DNA of 64,000 bases from Volvox africanus (GCA_030268105.1 BSDZ01000004.1:7793501-7857500), one strand, 5' to 3'; shown: positions 47,295 through 60,995, counted from the first letter of the stretch. The notes: generated from the sequence alone by a model not told the origin. Made by a program: numbers and translations.

Positions 47295-48750
47295 ATGACC
47301 AACTGACAGCACCACAACCAGCAGAAGGACTGACCGACAGCACCACAACCGACAGCATGACCAACTGACAGCACCACAACCGACAGGATGACCAACTGAC
47401 AGCACCACAACCGACACAAGGTCTGACCGACAGCACCACAACCGACAGAAGGACTGACTGACAGCACCACAACCGACACAAGGACTGACTGACAGCACCA
47501 CAACCGACAGCATGACCAACTGACAGCACCACAACCAGCAGAAGGACTGACCGACAGCACCACAACCGACAGGATGACCAGCTGACAGCACCACAACCGA
47601 CAGAAGGACTGACCGACAGCACCACAACCGACAGAAGGACTAACAGACAGCACCACAACCGACAGCATGACCAACTGACAGCACCACAACCGACACAAGG
47701 ACTGACTGACAGCACCACAACCGACAGGATGACCAACTGACAGCACCACAACCGACACAAGGACTGACTGACAGCACCACAACCGACACAAGGACTGACT
47801 GACAGCACCACAACCGACACAAGGACTGACTGACAGCACCACAACCGACACAAGGACTGACTGACAGCACCACAACCGACAGCATGACCAACTGACAGCA
47901 CCACAACCAGCAGAAGGACTGACCGACAGCACCACAACCGACAGGATGACCAGCTGACAGCACCACAGCCGACAGAAGGACTGACCGACTGCACCACAAC
48001 CGACAGAAGGACTGACTGACAGCACCACAACCGACACAAGGACTGACTGACAGCACCACAACCGACACAAGGACTGACTGACAGCACCACAACCGACAGC
48101 ATGACCAACTGACAGCACCACAACCGACAGAAGGACTGACCGACTGCACCACAACCGACAGAAGGACTAACAGACAGCACCACAACCGACAGCATGACCA
48201 ACTGACAGCACCACAACCAGCAGAAGGACTGACCGACAGCACCACAACCGACAGGATGACCAGCTGACAGCACCACAGCCGACAGAAGGACTGACCGACT
48301 GCACCACAACCGACAGAAGGACTAACAGACAGCACCACAACCGACAGCATGACCAACTGACAGCACCACAACCAGCAGAAGGACTGACCGACAGCACCAC
48401 AACCGACAGGATGACCAGCTGACAGCACCACAGCCGACAGAAGGACTGACCGACTGCACCACAACCGACAGAAGGACTGACTGACAGCACCACAACCGAA
48501 CCAAGGACTGACTGACAGCACCACAACCGACACAAGGACTGACTGACAGCACCACAACCGACAGCATGACCAACTGACAGCACCACAACCGACAGGATGA
48601 CCAACTGACAGCACCACAACCGACAGGATGACCAGCTGACAGCACCACAACCGACAGAAGGACTGACCGACTGCACCACAACCGACAGAAGGACTAACAG
48701 ACAGCACCACAACCGACAGCATGACCAACTGACAGCACCACAACCGACAG
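47295..48750. repeat. 31-bp minisatellite (unit A)
   Basis: About 47 head-to-tail units with the invariant core GACAGCACCACAACCGACA and variable ends (GACTGACT, GACCAACT, GACCAGCT, GACTAACA at the front; CAAG, GCAT, GGAT, GAAG at the back). Variant types follow each other in a recurring order of five, giving a 155-bp higher-order unit in places (for example starts near 48192 and 48347). Minus-strand frames stay open for up to 375 codons and read Val/Leu/Cys/Ser-rich chains with a 31-residue period. These are not accepted as genes. Confidence 0.92.
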
Positions 48751-50095
48751 CGGCGGCAATTTAGCATTCAACGATTTTGTTAACAATATATGAGTAAGAA
48801 TGAGGATGTCTAATGCTTGACTTACTTGTGGGTGGCACTTTGTTGCGGCGGCACAAAAGATGGCGGCGTGACAACAAAATCCTACAATTAGTGATAAAAT
48901 GTGTGCTATATACCATTATATAAATATCTGACAATTGCAGCGAATGTGTAAAAAAACTAGTAGTGTTATGCATGTGTGCTGTTCATGAAACATGCATGCT
49001 CTGTGAGCCCACACAATCACCGAATGTATGTAGTAAGGGACAGCACAGACAGATGGTGTACAGCATATATATACTCCAAATGTGTGCTATTTGGGTTTAT
49101 GGCGTGAGACCGATGGATGTCCATCATATGCGCGCCATAAGTGATGATGATTCCCTACGGTTTCGCACTCGGGAACCTACAAAATCATGGAAGGACTGCG
49201 AGACCTTCCGTTGGGTTTAGGGATTTTTATATAGTCATATATATTTATTAAAATAAATATACGCTATTAGGTCATGGCGTGGTGTAGTGTTGTGGCGCGT
49301 GTGTGCATGGTTGTGTGTGGTGTGGTGTGGAGTCAGTTGAAAATTCATCCCAGCGTCGTGGGTTGGATCCTACCCGGACTCGGTCGCACATCAGATGCGC
49401 GGCTGGTCGGCGGAAGTGGGATAGGTTCCGGGGCGACATGGGATGATGAAAACCCTAAAGCCCTAAACCCTAAAACCCTAAAACCAGGCCCCCGGAAAAT
49501 TTTTTTCTCACTCTTTTTCGGGCGACTTCTCACTCAATTTTTTACCTTAGTTTATTTTCCTGGCCTTGCCTTTGCTTGCCTTGCCTTTGCTTGATAGGGT
49601 TTGGACGATTGGACGAGACAGAAATTGGACAGAAGACACGCCTGCTGTATTATTATATATATATCCTGTGCTAGGCTATATCTCTCTTCTCCTTCTCCCT
49701 TTGGGGGCTATATCTCTCATATTTTGATCATTTTTTTAAGCTCTGCTGACCTCTGTGATCCAACAATGACAGACACTGTGTCCAACAATGACACACGCTT
49801 TTGTGGTCTCTTTTGTGGACTCTTTACAGTAGAGTAGAGGCACAGGGTATAGATAGATACACTTCACACACAAAATTTACACTAATACTATACAATACTC
49901 TACACAACAGACTACAAGGGGCTCTCCTGTAATGGGACGGATCATATCATCATAGGGTTAATACATGACAACAGAGCATCATCCACAGCACACACCCATC
50001 ATCATATGCTCTACCCAGAGCATATCATATGCTCTACCCTTCACATACCCCTTCACATACCACATCTGTGCTCTGCATCTGTGCTACACCACAAC

Positions 50096-50147
<52 letters not shown>

Positions 50148-52367
50148 CACAGTCATATATATGTGTGTGTCTCTCACCACCACAGTCACATATAGTGTGC
50201 CTCGTCATAGTCACATAGTGTGCCCCCTCTGCTGTGCTCATACATACATTTTATACACACATGTCCACACCCTCCTCCGCCCTCTCCACATTTAATACAC
50301 ATATGCATATGCATAAAATAGGATATGTGTATGTGTGCACACATACAGGCACACATACACATCATATGCTATATATGCTTTTATATATATTATGCTTGTG
50401 TGTCTTATGTCCTACACGTCACACGTCCTATGCCACACGCCCTCTCCTTCCCCTCCTTTTCTCCTCTTCTGCTCCTCTTCTGCCGCAGTGTGCGGCCCAC
50501 GAACACACACCCGCAAACACACACACACACCCTCAACGAACACACTCTCACCCACACACATACACTCGTGCAGCCACCTAATATGCAGCCACCCATATTG
50601 AAACCCTAAAACGCTCCGCCTCCACAACAAAATCTTGTAGTATGCAACAATATATAACACATATCAATGGTCATATGTAGGCCATGCCGTTATCCATATG
50701 TTGTGTACACCTGCGCAGCCATATATGCATTTGTATATTATAATATATTCATATATATATACATCTCAGCAGAAACAAAAGAGGGCTATATTATTACTTT
50801 AAACAGAGAAGGCACAGAAGCGGAAGAGCAAGCAAACCCTAAGCACTAGCACTAGCACTAGCACAAAACACATGACACATGACACATGGCACATGGCACA
50901 AGGGACAACCCATGACCAACTGACAGCACCACAACCAGCAGAAGGACTGACCGACAGCACCACAACCGACAGCATGACCAACTGACAGCACCACAACCGA
51001 CAGGATGACCAACTGACAGCACCACAACCGACACAAGGTCTGACCGACAGCACCACAACCGACAGAAGGACTGACTGACAGCACCACAACCGACACAAGG
51101 ACTGACTGACAGCACCACAACCGACAGCATGACCAACTGACAGCACCACAACCAGCAGAAGGACTGACCGACAGCACCACAACCGACAGGATGACCAGCT
51201 GACAGCACCACAACCGACAGAAGGACTGACCGACAGCACCACAACCGACAGAAGGACTAACAGACAGCACCACAACCGACAGCATGACCAACTGACAGCA
51301 CCACAACCGACACAAGGACTGACTGACAGCACCACAACCGACAGGATGACCAACTGACAGCACCACAACCGACACAAGGACTGACTGACAGCACCACAAC
51401 CGACACAAGGACTGACTGACAGCACCACAACCGACACAAGGACTGACTGACAGCACCACAACCGACACAAGGACTGACTGACAGCACCACAACCGACAGC
51501 ATGACCAACTGACAGCACCACAACCAGCAGAAGGACTGACCGACAGCACCACAACCGACAGGATGACCAGCTGACAGCACCACAGCCGACAGAAGGACTG
51601 ACCGACTGCACCACAACCGACAGAAGGACTGACTGACAGCACCACAACCGACACAAGGACTGACTGACAGCACCACAACCGACACAAGGACTGACTGACA
51701 GCACCACAACCGACAGCATGACCAACTGACAGCACCACAACCGACAGAAGGACTGACCGACTGCACCACAACCGACAGAAGGACTAACAGACAGCACCAC
51801 AACCGACAGCATGACCAACTGACAGCACCACAACCAGCAGAAGGACTGACCGACAGCACCACAACCGACAGGATGACCAGCTGACAGCACCACAGCCGAC
51901 AGAAGGACTGACCGACTGCACCACAACCGACAGAAGGACTAACAGACAGCACCACAACCGACAGCATGACCAACTGACAGCACCACAACCAGCAGAAGGA
52001 CTGACCGACAGCACCACAACCGACAGGATGACCAGCTGACAGCACCACAGCCGACAGAAGGACTGACCGACTGCACCACAACCGACAGAAGGACTGACTG
52101 ACAGCACCACAACCGAACCAAGGACTGACTGACAGCACCACAACCGACACAAGGACTGACTGACAGCACCACAACCGACAGCATGACCAACTGACAGCAC
52201 CACAACCGACAGGATGACCAACTGACAGCACCACAACCGACAGGATGACCAGCTGACAGCACCACAACCGACAGAAGGACTGACCGACTGCACCACAACC
52301 GACAGAAGGACTAACAGACAGCACCACAACCGACAGCATGACCAACTGACAGCACCACAACCGACAG
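48751..52367. repeat. 3.6-kb tandem duplication, unit B
   Basis: Second copy of 45138-48750, including its own 31-bp minisatellite from about 50912. It starts abruptly at CGGCGGCAATTTAGC directly after a minisatellite unit, which marks the junction. Confidence 0.9.
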
Positions 52368-52440
52368 CATGACCAACTGACAGCACCACAACCGACACAA
52401 GGACTGACTGACAGCACCACAACCGACAGGATGACCAGCC
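50912..52440. repeat. 31-bp minisatellite (unit B and extension)
   Basis: Same array as in unit A, extended by about two units beyond the duplicated segment, then degenerating near 52440 into CACCACAACACCTCAACAAC. A 457-codon minus-strand frame here is again repeat-driven. Confidence 0.92.
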
Positions 52441-52919
52441 GACTGCATAATCGACCGACAGCACCACAACACCTCAACAACACGACGACAACCACCTCCA
52501 CCACCACGACCTCGCCCCTACTGCATCTCTCCCCCTCCCCCCATCCCTTGGTGTACCTATGACACTGCGGAATGGGCCATGCGGCCCACATCCCCAAAGA
52601 AGACGACAAGAGGTGGTGCTTAGGGCTCATGTTATATAAATCTATACCCGCCGACTACCCCTGTTCCGTTCTGCTGTTTCCCCCCTTCTCACCTGGGCAC
52701 GTGCTGCTGCGTCTCCCCTGTATTCCTACAAACAGCATGGAAAGACAACACGAAGAACAAACACGCGTTGATATGCTTCCATGCCGGGGCACAAAACATA
52801 TGTTCATGGTAATGCAATATCCCCAACAAGAACAAGTCACTCCTTCTCCCCCTCCCACCACATATCAAGATTCATATCATTCCTGTACCCTAATCTCGAG
52901 CCGTCACTACTAAACCAAT
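52441..52919. repeat. Diverged copy of the 44-kb / 55.6-kb segment
   Basis: GACACTGCGGAATGGGCCAT and the following 70 bp match 55559-55620. From about 52676 to 52815 it matches 44190-44340 (CACCTGGGCACGTGCTGCTG, ACAGCATGGAAAGACAACAC) with more substitutions than the other two copies. No gene is seen. Confidence 0.7.
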
Positions 52920-53833
52920 ACCACCAAGACCGACGGGGGCACAGACCGACGGGGGAACAGACCGACGGGGGAACAGACCGACGGGGGAACAGACCGACGG
53001 GGGAACAGACCGACGGGGGCACAGACCGACGGGGGCACAGACCGACGGGGGCACAGACCGACGGGGGCACAGACCGACGGGGGCACAGACCGACGGGGGC
53101 ACAGACCGACGGGGGCACAGACCGACGGGGGCACAGACCGACGGGGGCACAGACCGACGGGGGGACAGACCGACGGGGGGACAGACCAACTGGGGGACAG
53201 ACCAACTGGGGGACAGACCAACTGGGGGACAGACCAACTGGGGGACAGACCAACTGGGGGACAGACCAACTGGGGGACAGACCAACTGGGGGACAGACCA
53301 ACTGGGGGACAGACCAACTGGGGGACAGACCAACTGGGGGACAGACCAACTGGGGGACAGACCAACTGGGGGACAGACCAACTGGGGGACAGACCAACTG
53401 GGGGACAGACCAACTGGGGGACAGACCAACTGGGGGACAGACCAACTGGGGGACAGACCAACTGGGGGACAGACCAACTGGGGGACAGACCGACAGAGGG
53501 ACAGACCGACAGAGGGACAGACCGACAGAGGGACAGACCGACAGAGGGACAGACCGACAGAGGGACAGACCGACAGAGGGACAGACCGACAGAGGGACAG
53601 ACCGACAGAGGGACAGACCGACAGAGGGACAGACCGACAGAGGGACAGACCGACAGAGGGACAGACCGACAGAGGGACAGACCGACAGAGGGACAGACCG
53701 ACAGAGGGACAGACCGACAGAGGGACAGACCGACAGAGGGACAGACCGACAGAGGGACAGACCGACAGAGGGACAGACCGACAGAGGGACAGACCGACAG
53801 AGGGACAGACCGACAGAGGGACAGACCGACAGA
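52920..53833. repeat. 16-bp minisatellite in three homogeneous blocks
   Basis: The 16-bp unit ACAGACCNACNGNGGN occurs as three sharply bounded blocks. About 16 units of ACAGACCGACGGGGGM fill 52925-53186, about 19 units of ACAGACCAACTGGGGG fill 53187-53487, and about 22 units of ACAGACCGACAGAGGG fill 53488-53833. Within the last two blocks the units look identical. All six frames stay open for long stretches because 16 is not divisible by 3 and the unit has no stop; these frames are not genes. Confidence 0.93.
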
Positions 53834-55550
53834 CCTCCCACCTTCCCTTGTTCGTCTTCCTTCCCCGTCCAACTGTTCGTCTCCCTACCCCCCGTCCCCC
53901 TGTTCGTCTCCTTACCCTGTCCCCCTGTTTGTCTCCCTCCCCCCAAGCCCCTCTCCCTGTTAGTCTCCCTACCCCCTCCCCCTGTTCGTCTCCTTACCCC
54001 GTCAACCTGTTCGTCTCCCTCCCCCCTCGCCCTGTTCGTCTCTCTCCCCCCTCCCCCTGTTCGTTTCCCTCCCCCCTCCCCCTGTTCGTCTCCCTTCCCC
54101 GTCCAACTGTTCGTCTCCCTCCCCCCTCGCCCTGTTCGTCTCTCTCCCCCCTCCCCCTGTTCGTCTCATTCCCCCCTACCCCTGTTCGTCTCCCTTCCCC
54201 CCTCCCCCTGATTGTCTCCCTCCCCCCTCCCCCTGTTCGTCTCCTTACCCCATCCCCCTGTTCGTCTCCCTCCCCCCAACCCCCTCCCCCTGTTCGTCTC
54301 CCTACCCCGTCCAACTGTTCGTCTCCCTCCCCCCTTCCCCTGTTCGTCTTCTTACCCCGTCCCCCTGTTCGTCTCCCTACCATCTCCCCCTGTTCGTCTC
54401 CCTCCCCCCTCCCCCTGTTCGTCTCCTTACCCCGTCCCCCTGTTCGTCTCCCTACCCTCTACCCCTGTTCGTCTCCCTACCCTCTACCCCTGTTCGTCTC
54501 CCTACCCCCTCCTCCTGATTGTCTCCGTACCCTCTCCCCCTGTTCGTCTCCTTACTCCGTCCCCCTGTTCGTCTCTTTACTCCGTCCCCCTGTTCGTCTC
54601 CTTACTCCGTCCCCCTGTTCCTCTCCTTACCCCGTCCCCCCGTTCGTCTCCTTACCCCGTCCCCCTGTTCGTCTCCTTACCCCGTCCCCCTGTTCGTCTC
54701 CTTACCCCCTCCCCCTGTTCGTCTCCTTACCCCGTCCAACTGTTCGTCTCCCTCCCCCCTTCCCCTGTTCGTCTTCTTACCCCGTCAACCTGTTCGTCTC
54801 CCTCCCCCCTACCCCTGTTCGTCTCCCTTCCCCCCTCCCCCTGATTGTCTCCCTCCCCCCTCCCCCTGTTCGTCTCCTTACCCCCTCCCCCTGTTCGTCT
54901 CCCTCCCCCCAACCCCCTCCCCCTGTTCGTCTCCCTACCCCGTCCAACTGTTCGTCTCCCTCCCCCCTTCCCCTGTTCGTCTTCTTACCCCGTCCCCCTG
55001 TTCGTCTCCCTACCATCTCCCCCTGTTCGTCTCCCTCCCCCCTCCCCCTGTTCGTCTCCTTACCCCGTCCCCCTGTTCGTCTCTCTCCCCCCTCTCCCTG
55101 TTCGTCTCCCTACCCCCTCCCCCTGTTCGTCTCCCTACCCTCTCCCCCTGTTCGTCTCCCTACCCCCTCCTCCTGATTGTCTCCGTACCCTCTCCCCCTG
55201 TTCGTCTCCTTACTCCGTCCCCCTGTTCGTCTCTTTACTCCGTCCCCCTGTTCCTCTCCTTACTCCGTCCCCCTGATCCTCTCCTTACCCCGTCCCCCCG
55301 TTCGTCTCCTTACCCCGTCCCCCTGTTCGTCTCCTTACCCCGTCCCCCTGTTCGTCTCCTTACCCCGTCCCCCTGTTCGTCTCTCTCCCCCCTCCCCCTG
55401 TTCGTCTCCCTACCCTCTTCCCTGTTCGTCTCCTTACCCCGTCCGCCTGTTCGTTTCCTTACCCTGTCCCCCTGATCGTCTCCCTACCCCCTATCCCTGA
55501 TCGTCTCCTTCCCCCCTCCCCCCGTTCATCTCCCTCCCCCCTTCCCTTGG
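53834..55550. repeat. Pyrimidine-strand array, ~25-bp units
   Basis: About 1.7 kb in which the plus strand is nearly all C and T. Units resemble CCCCCTGTTCGTCTCCYTAC plus CCCGT with length variation. Longer blocks recur internally (the stretch around 54100-54390 resembles 54780-55020). Pro/Ser/Leu-rich frames (up to 442 codons) are by-products. Confidence 0.9.
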
Positions 55551-56893
55551 TGGACCTATGACACTGCGGAATGGGCCATGCGGCCCACATCCCCAAAGAA
55601 GACGACAAGAGGTGGTGCTTAGGGCTTCGGTCCACACTCCCCCCAACACCCCACACGCCCGTGTGCAAACCCCGCACTACGAGTAGCCCCTTGACATGCA
55701 TATGTATTATGTACCTTGAAGTATTCCCGCAGATTACCCCCGTTCCAGTATGTTGTCCCCCCCCCCTTTTCCTCACCTGGGCATGTGCTGCTGCGTCTCC
55801 CCTGTGTTCCTACAAACAGCATGGAAAGACAACACGAATAACAAACACACGTTCATATGTTTACATGCCGGGGCACAAAGCACATCAACACGGTACGGCA
55901 ATATCCCTTTCAACTTGAACAAATGACCCCTCCACCACCACACGTGTTTCATATCACTCCTGCAGCCGAATCCCGGTCCCTCACCCCCCCCACAAACACA
56001 CAGACCCGTCACCCCTTCGCCCGCCACCACCACCACCGCAATGACGACCACCACGACCACCACGTCGAAGAAGAAGACACAGGAGACGAAGACGACCACC
56101 ACGACCACCACCACCACCACTGCGTCAGCCTCCCTGCGTCTCTCCTCCGATCCCTCCACACACCCCACACGCCTACGTGCCACTCTCCCCTCCTCACCAG
56201 AAATCCCTTCAGGCGAGGCATCAGAGCTGTGGGCTGAAGCTGCAACCACAACAGCGTTGCTACGACGGACGGAGCGGTAAATATACTACTACCACCAGAA
56301 GCCCTTTCCAAGTTAAGCCCATGGTGGCTTAAATGAGGTGAATTCCTAAAGGAGCGAGCAGAGGAACAGGGTAGCAGCAGCCCCAAGGGAAACGCACAGA
56401 GATTTGTTCATTGGATAGATTATCATGCTATTGTCATCATCATAATACTATTAGATCCTCTTTTTACATGCAGCCCGTATAGCTATGAGTCCCGCCGCCA
56501 TTCTCAATCCCAGTGCGCCGCCACAACACAACGCCACCACGTCGACCCAGTCCCTTCACGCATCACTACATCCACTGTGTCCCACTTTTACCTTGTCGAC
56601 GCAGTGTAGAGACCGATTTCGCCGTCTCGTCAGAGACGTGACGCCTCTGATGCTCTCCATGGCGACGCACCAATACACGAAGCTTTTCCTGCGGCGGCAA
56701 TTTAGCATTCAACGATTTTGTTAACAATATATGAGTAAGAATGAGGATGTCTAATGCTTGACTTACTTGTGGGTGGCACTTTGTTGCGGCGGCACAAAAG
56801 ATGGCGGCGTGACAACAAAATCCTACAATTAGTGATAAAATGTGTGCTATATACCATAACATAAATATCTGACAATTGCAGCGAATGTGCAAA
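55551..56893. repeat. Duplicated segment, copy 2 of 43.8-45.3 kb
   Basis: Near-identical to 44044-45340, including the CCACCACGACC simple repeat and continuing about 200 bp into what is the start of unit A (CGGCGGCAATTTAGC at 56692). Homology ends near AGCGAATGTG at about 56890. Confidence 0.88.
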
Positions 56894-57286
56894 AAGACTA
56901 GTAAGAGAACTTCATGTGGGCCGCAATCGCGACAAGGTGTACGGTATACGGCTAAACCCCGCCGTAGACCCCGCCGTATACCCCGCCATGCCCCAACCCA
57001 GACCAGCACAAAAACGTGCCCACCAACACATATAATAACTTTTTCTTTTCTATTCCACGCCAGGCAAGTATTTTGCTATTTATTTTTTATGTATGTTTTA
57101 CCCTCTCCACACCCCGTACTCCTAACTATACCCCGCACATGTCTTCCCCCATACCCCCTGCAGTACTCCCACCCCACCAACCCCTGCCCCACCGTACCAC
57201 GCAGTCCCCTCCCCCGCCATAAGATAATCCCCGCAGTACTCCCTCCCCCGCGCCATGGGTAATACGCAAAGACAAACAACACAGGG
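56894..57286. other. Spacer without recognised genes
   Basis: C-rich stretches with CCCCGCCGTA words (56950-56995) and CCCCACC words (57100-57250). No gene or RNA is recognised. Confidence 0.4.
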
Positions 57287-60200
57287 CATGAACGTCACGT
57301 CACGTCACACAGCTCCACACACCACATACAACCCCACACAAGACACAGGGCACGAACCACACGACCCCGCACTACACACGACACGACGCTCCACACACCA
57401 CATACGAAAACACACACGACACAGGGCACGAACCACACGACCCCGTACCACACACGACACACAGCTCCACACACCACATACGAAAACACACACGACACAG
57501 GGCACGAACCACACGACCCCGCACCACACACGACACACAGCTCCACATACCGCATACGACCACGCACACAACACAGGGCACGAACCACACGACCCCGTAC
57601 CACACACGACACACAGCTCCACACACCACATACGAAAACACACACGACACAGGGCACGAACCACACGACCCCGCACCACACACGACACACGGTTCCACAC
57701 ATTACATACGAAAACACACAAGAGACAGGGCACAAACCAAAAGGCCCCGCACCACACATGAAACACAGCTCCACACACCACATACGAAAACACACACGAC
57801 ACAGGGCACGAACCACACGACCCTGTACCACACATGAAACACAGCTCCACATACCGCATACGACCACGCACACAACACAGGGCACGAACCACACGACCCC
57901 GTATCACACACGACACAACACACAGCTCCACACACCACATACGACAACGCACACGACACAGGGCACGAATCGCACGACCCCGTACCACACACGACACGAC
58001 ACACAGCTCCACATACCGCATACGACCACGCACACAACACAGGGCACGAACCACACGACCCCGCACCACACACGACACACAGCTCCACACACCACATACG
58101 ACAACGCACACGACACAGGGCACGAATCGCACGACCCCGTACCGCACACGACACAACACACAGCTCCACATACCGCATACGACCACGCACACAACACAGG
58201 GCACGAACCACACGACCCCGCACCACACACGACACACAGCTCCACACACCACATACGAAAACACACACGACACAGGGCACGAATCGCACGACCCCGCACC
58301 ACACACGACACGACACACAGCTCCACATACCGCATACGACAACGCACACAACACAGGGCACGAACCACACGACCCCGTACCACACACGACACACAGCTCC
58401 ACACACCACATACGACAACGCACACGACACAGGGCACGAATCGCACGACCCCGCACCACACACGACACGACACACAGCTCCACATACCGCATACGACCAC
58501 GCACACAACACAGGGCACGAACCACACGACCCCGCACCACACACGACACACAGCTCCACACACCACATACGAAAACACACACGACACAGGGCACGAATCG
58601 CACGACCCCGCACCACACACGACACGACACACAGCTCCACATACCGCATACGACAACGCACACAACACAGGGCACGAACCACACGACCCCGTACCACACA
58701 CGACACACAGCTCCACACACCACATACGACAACGCACACGACACAGGGCACGAATCGCACGACCCCGCACCACACACGACACGACACACAGCTCCACATA
58801 CCGCATACGACAACGCACACAACACAGGGCACGAACCACACGACCCCGTACCACACACGACACACAGCTCCACACACCACATACGAAAACACACACGACA
58901 CAGGGCACGAACCACACGACCCTGTACCACACATGAAACACAGCTCCACATACCGCATACGACCACGCACACAACACAGGGCACGAACCACACGACCCCG
59001 TATCACACACGACACGACACACAGCTCCACACACCACATACGACAACGCACACGACACAGGGCACGAATCGCACGACCCCGTACCACACACGACACGACA
59101 CACAGCTCCACATACCGCATACGACCACGCACACAACACAGGGCACGAACCACACGACCCCGCACCACACACGACACACAGCTCCACACACCACATACGA
59201 AAACACACACGACACAGGGCACGAATCGCACGACCCCGCACCACACACGACACGACACACAGCTCCTCATACCGCATACGACAACGCACACAACACAGGG
59301 CACGAACCACACGACCCCGTACCACACACGACACACAGCTCCACACACCACATACGACAACGCACACGACACAGGGCACGAACCAAAAGGCCCCGCACCA
59401 CACGCGACACACAGCTCCTCATACCGCATACGACCACGCACACAACACAGGGCACGAACCACACGACCCCGCACCACACACGACACACAGCTCCACACAC
59501 CACATACGAAAACACACACGACACAGGGCACGAATCGCACGACCCCGCACCACACACGACACGACACACAGCTTCACATACCGCATATGACAACGCACAC
59601 AACACAGGGCACGAATCGCACGACCCCGTACCACACACGACACGACACACAGCTCCACATACCGCATACGACCACGCACACAAGACAGGGCACGAACCAC
59701 ACGACCCCGCACCACACACGACACACAGCTCCACACACCACATACGAAAACACACACGACACAGGGCACGAATCGCACGACCCCGTACCACACACGACAC
59801 GACACACAGCTCCACATACCGCATACGACAACGCACACAACACAGGGCACGAACCACACGACCCCGTACCACACACGACACACAGCTCCACACACCACAT
59901 ACGACAACGCACAAGACACAGGGCACGAATGGCACGACCCCGTACCATACACGACACGACACACAGCTCCACATACCGCATACGACAATGCACACAACAC
60001 AGGGCACGAATCGCACGACCCCGCACCACACACGACACACGGTTCCACACACCAGATACGAAAACACACAGGACACAGGGCACGAACCAAAAGGCCCCGC
60101 ACCACACGCGACACACAGCTCCACACACCGCATACGACAACGCACACGACACAGGGCACGAACCACACGACCCCGCACCACACACGACACACAGCTCCAC

Positions 60201-60995
60201 ACACCACATACGAAAACACACACGACACAGGGCACGAATCGCACGACCCCGTACCACACACGACACGACACACAGCTCCACATACCGCATACGACAACGC
60301 ACACAACACAGGGCACGAATCGCACGACCCCGCACCACACACGACACACGGTTCCACACACCAGATACGAAAACACACAGGACACAGGGCACGAACCAAA
60401 AGGCCCCGCACCACACGCGACACACAGCTCCACACACCGCTTACGACAACGCACACGACACAGGGCACGAACCACACGACCCCGCACCACACACGACACA
60501 CAGCTCCACACACCACATACGAAAACACACACGACACAGGGCACGAACCACACGACCCCGTACCACACATGAAACACAGCTCCACATACAGCATACGACA
60601 ACACACACAACACAGGGCACGAACCACACGACCCCGCACCACACACGACACACGGTTCCACACACCACATACGAAAACACACACGACACAGGGCACGAAC
60701 CACACGACCCCGTATCACACACGACACGACACACAGCTCCACACACCACATACGAAAACACTTACGACACAGGGCACGAATCGCACGACCCCGTATCACA
60801 CACGACACGACACACAGCTCCACACACCACATACGAAAACACACACGACACAAGGCACAAATCGCACGACCCTGTACCACACACGACACACAGCTCCACA
60901 TGCCGCATACGACAACGCACACAACAAGGGGCACGAATCAGACGAACCGGCACCACACACGACACACAGCTACACACACCACATATACGATCACA
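57287..60995. repeat. 76/81-bp minisatellite, A/C-rich strand
   Basis: About 47 units. Each has the order CAGCTCCACA, CATACGA, CACAGGGCACGAA, CGACCCCG. Lengths are 76 or 81 bp depending on an extra GACAC. Over much of the array two unit types alternate (one with CACACCACATACGA, one with CATACCGCATACGA), giving a 157-bp dimer, for example CAGCTCC starts at 58237, 58318, 58394 and 58475. Plus-strand frames of up to 912 codons (Thr/His-rich) and minus-strand frames of up to 621 codons (Val/Cys-rich) overlap each other and are not accepted as genes. Confidence 0.92.

Larger units (their letters stand above)
45138..48750. repeat. 3.6-kb tandem duplication, unit A
   Basis: 3,613 bp that repeat directly as unit B (48751-52367). 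Visible reading frames are identical between the two and the only difference I see is a CA/TA microsatellite that is 4 bp longer in B. The unit comprises a 2.1-kb unique-looking part with a telomere-like run (45838-45872), a (CA)n(TA)n tract (46488-46532) and AT-rich stretches, then the 31-bp minisatellite. No credible gene is present. Confidence 0.9.

Noticed and set aside
47182..52630. Minus-strand frames of 310-457 codons with 31-residue periodicity
   Set aside because: They are translation of a 31-bp tandem repeat with no stop in any minus frame (93 bp = 31 codons). No start context or unique sequence is present.
52920..53833. Possible CRISPR-like array
   Set aside because: The 16-bp units are directly adjacent without spacers, and the genome is eukaryotic.
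52781..55500. Gly/Thr/Asp and Pro/Ser-rich frames resembling structural or cell-wall proteins
   Set aside because: Composition is dictated by the 16-bp and 25-bp arrays. The same DNA is open in several frames and there is no signal peptide.
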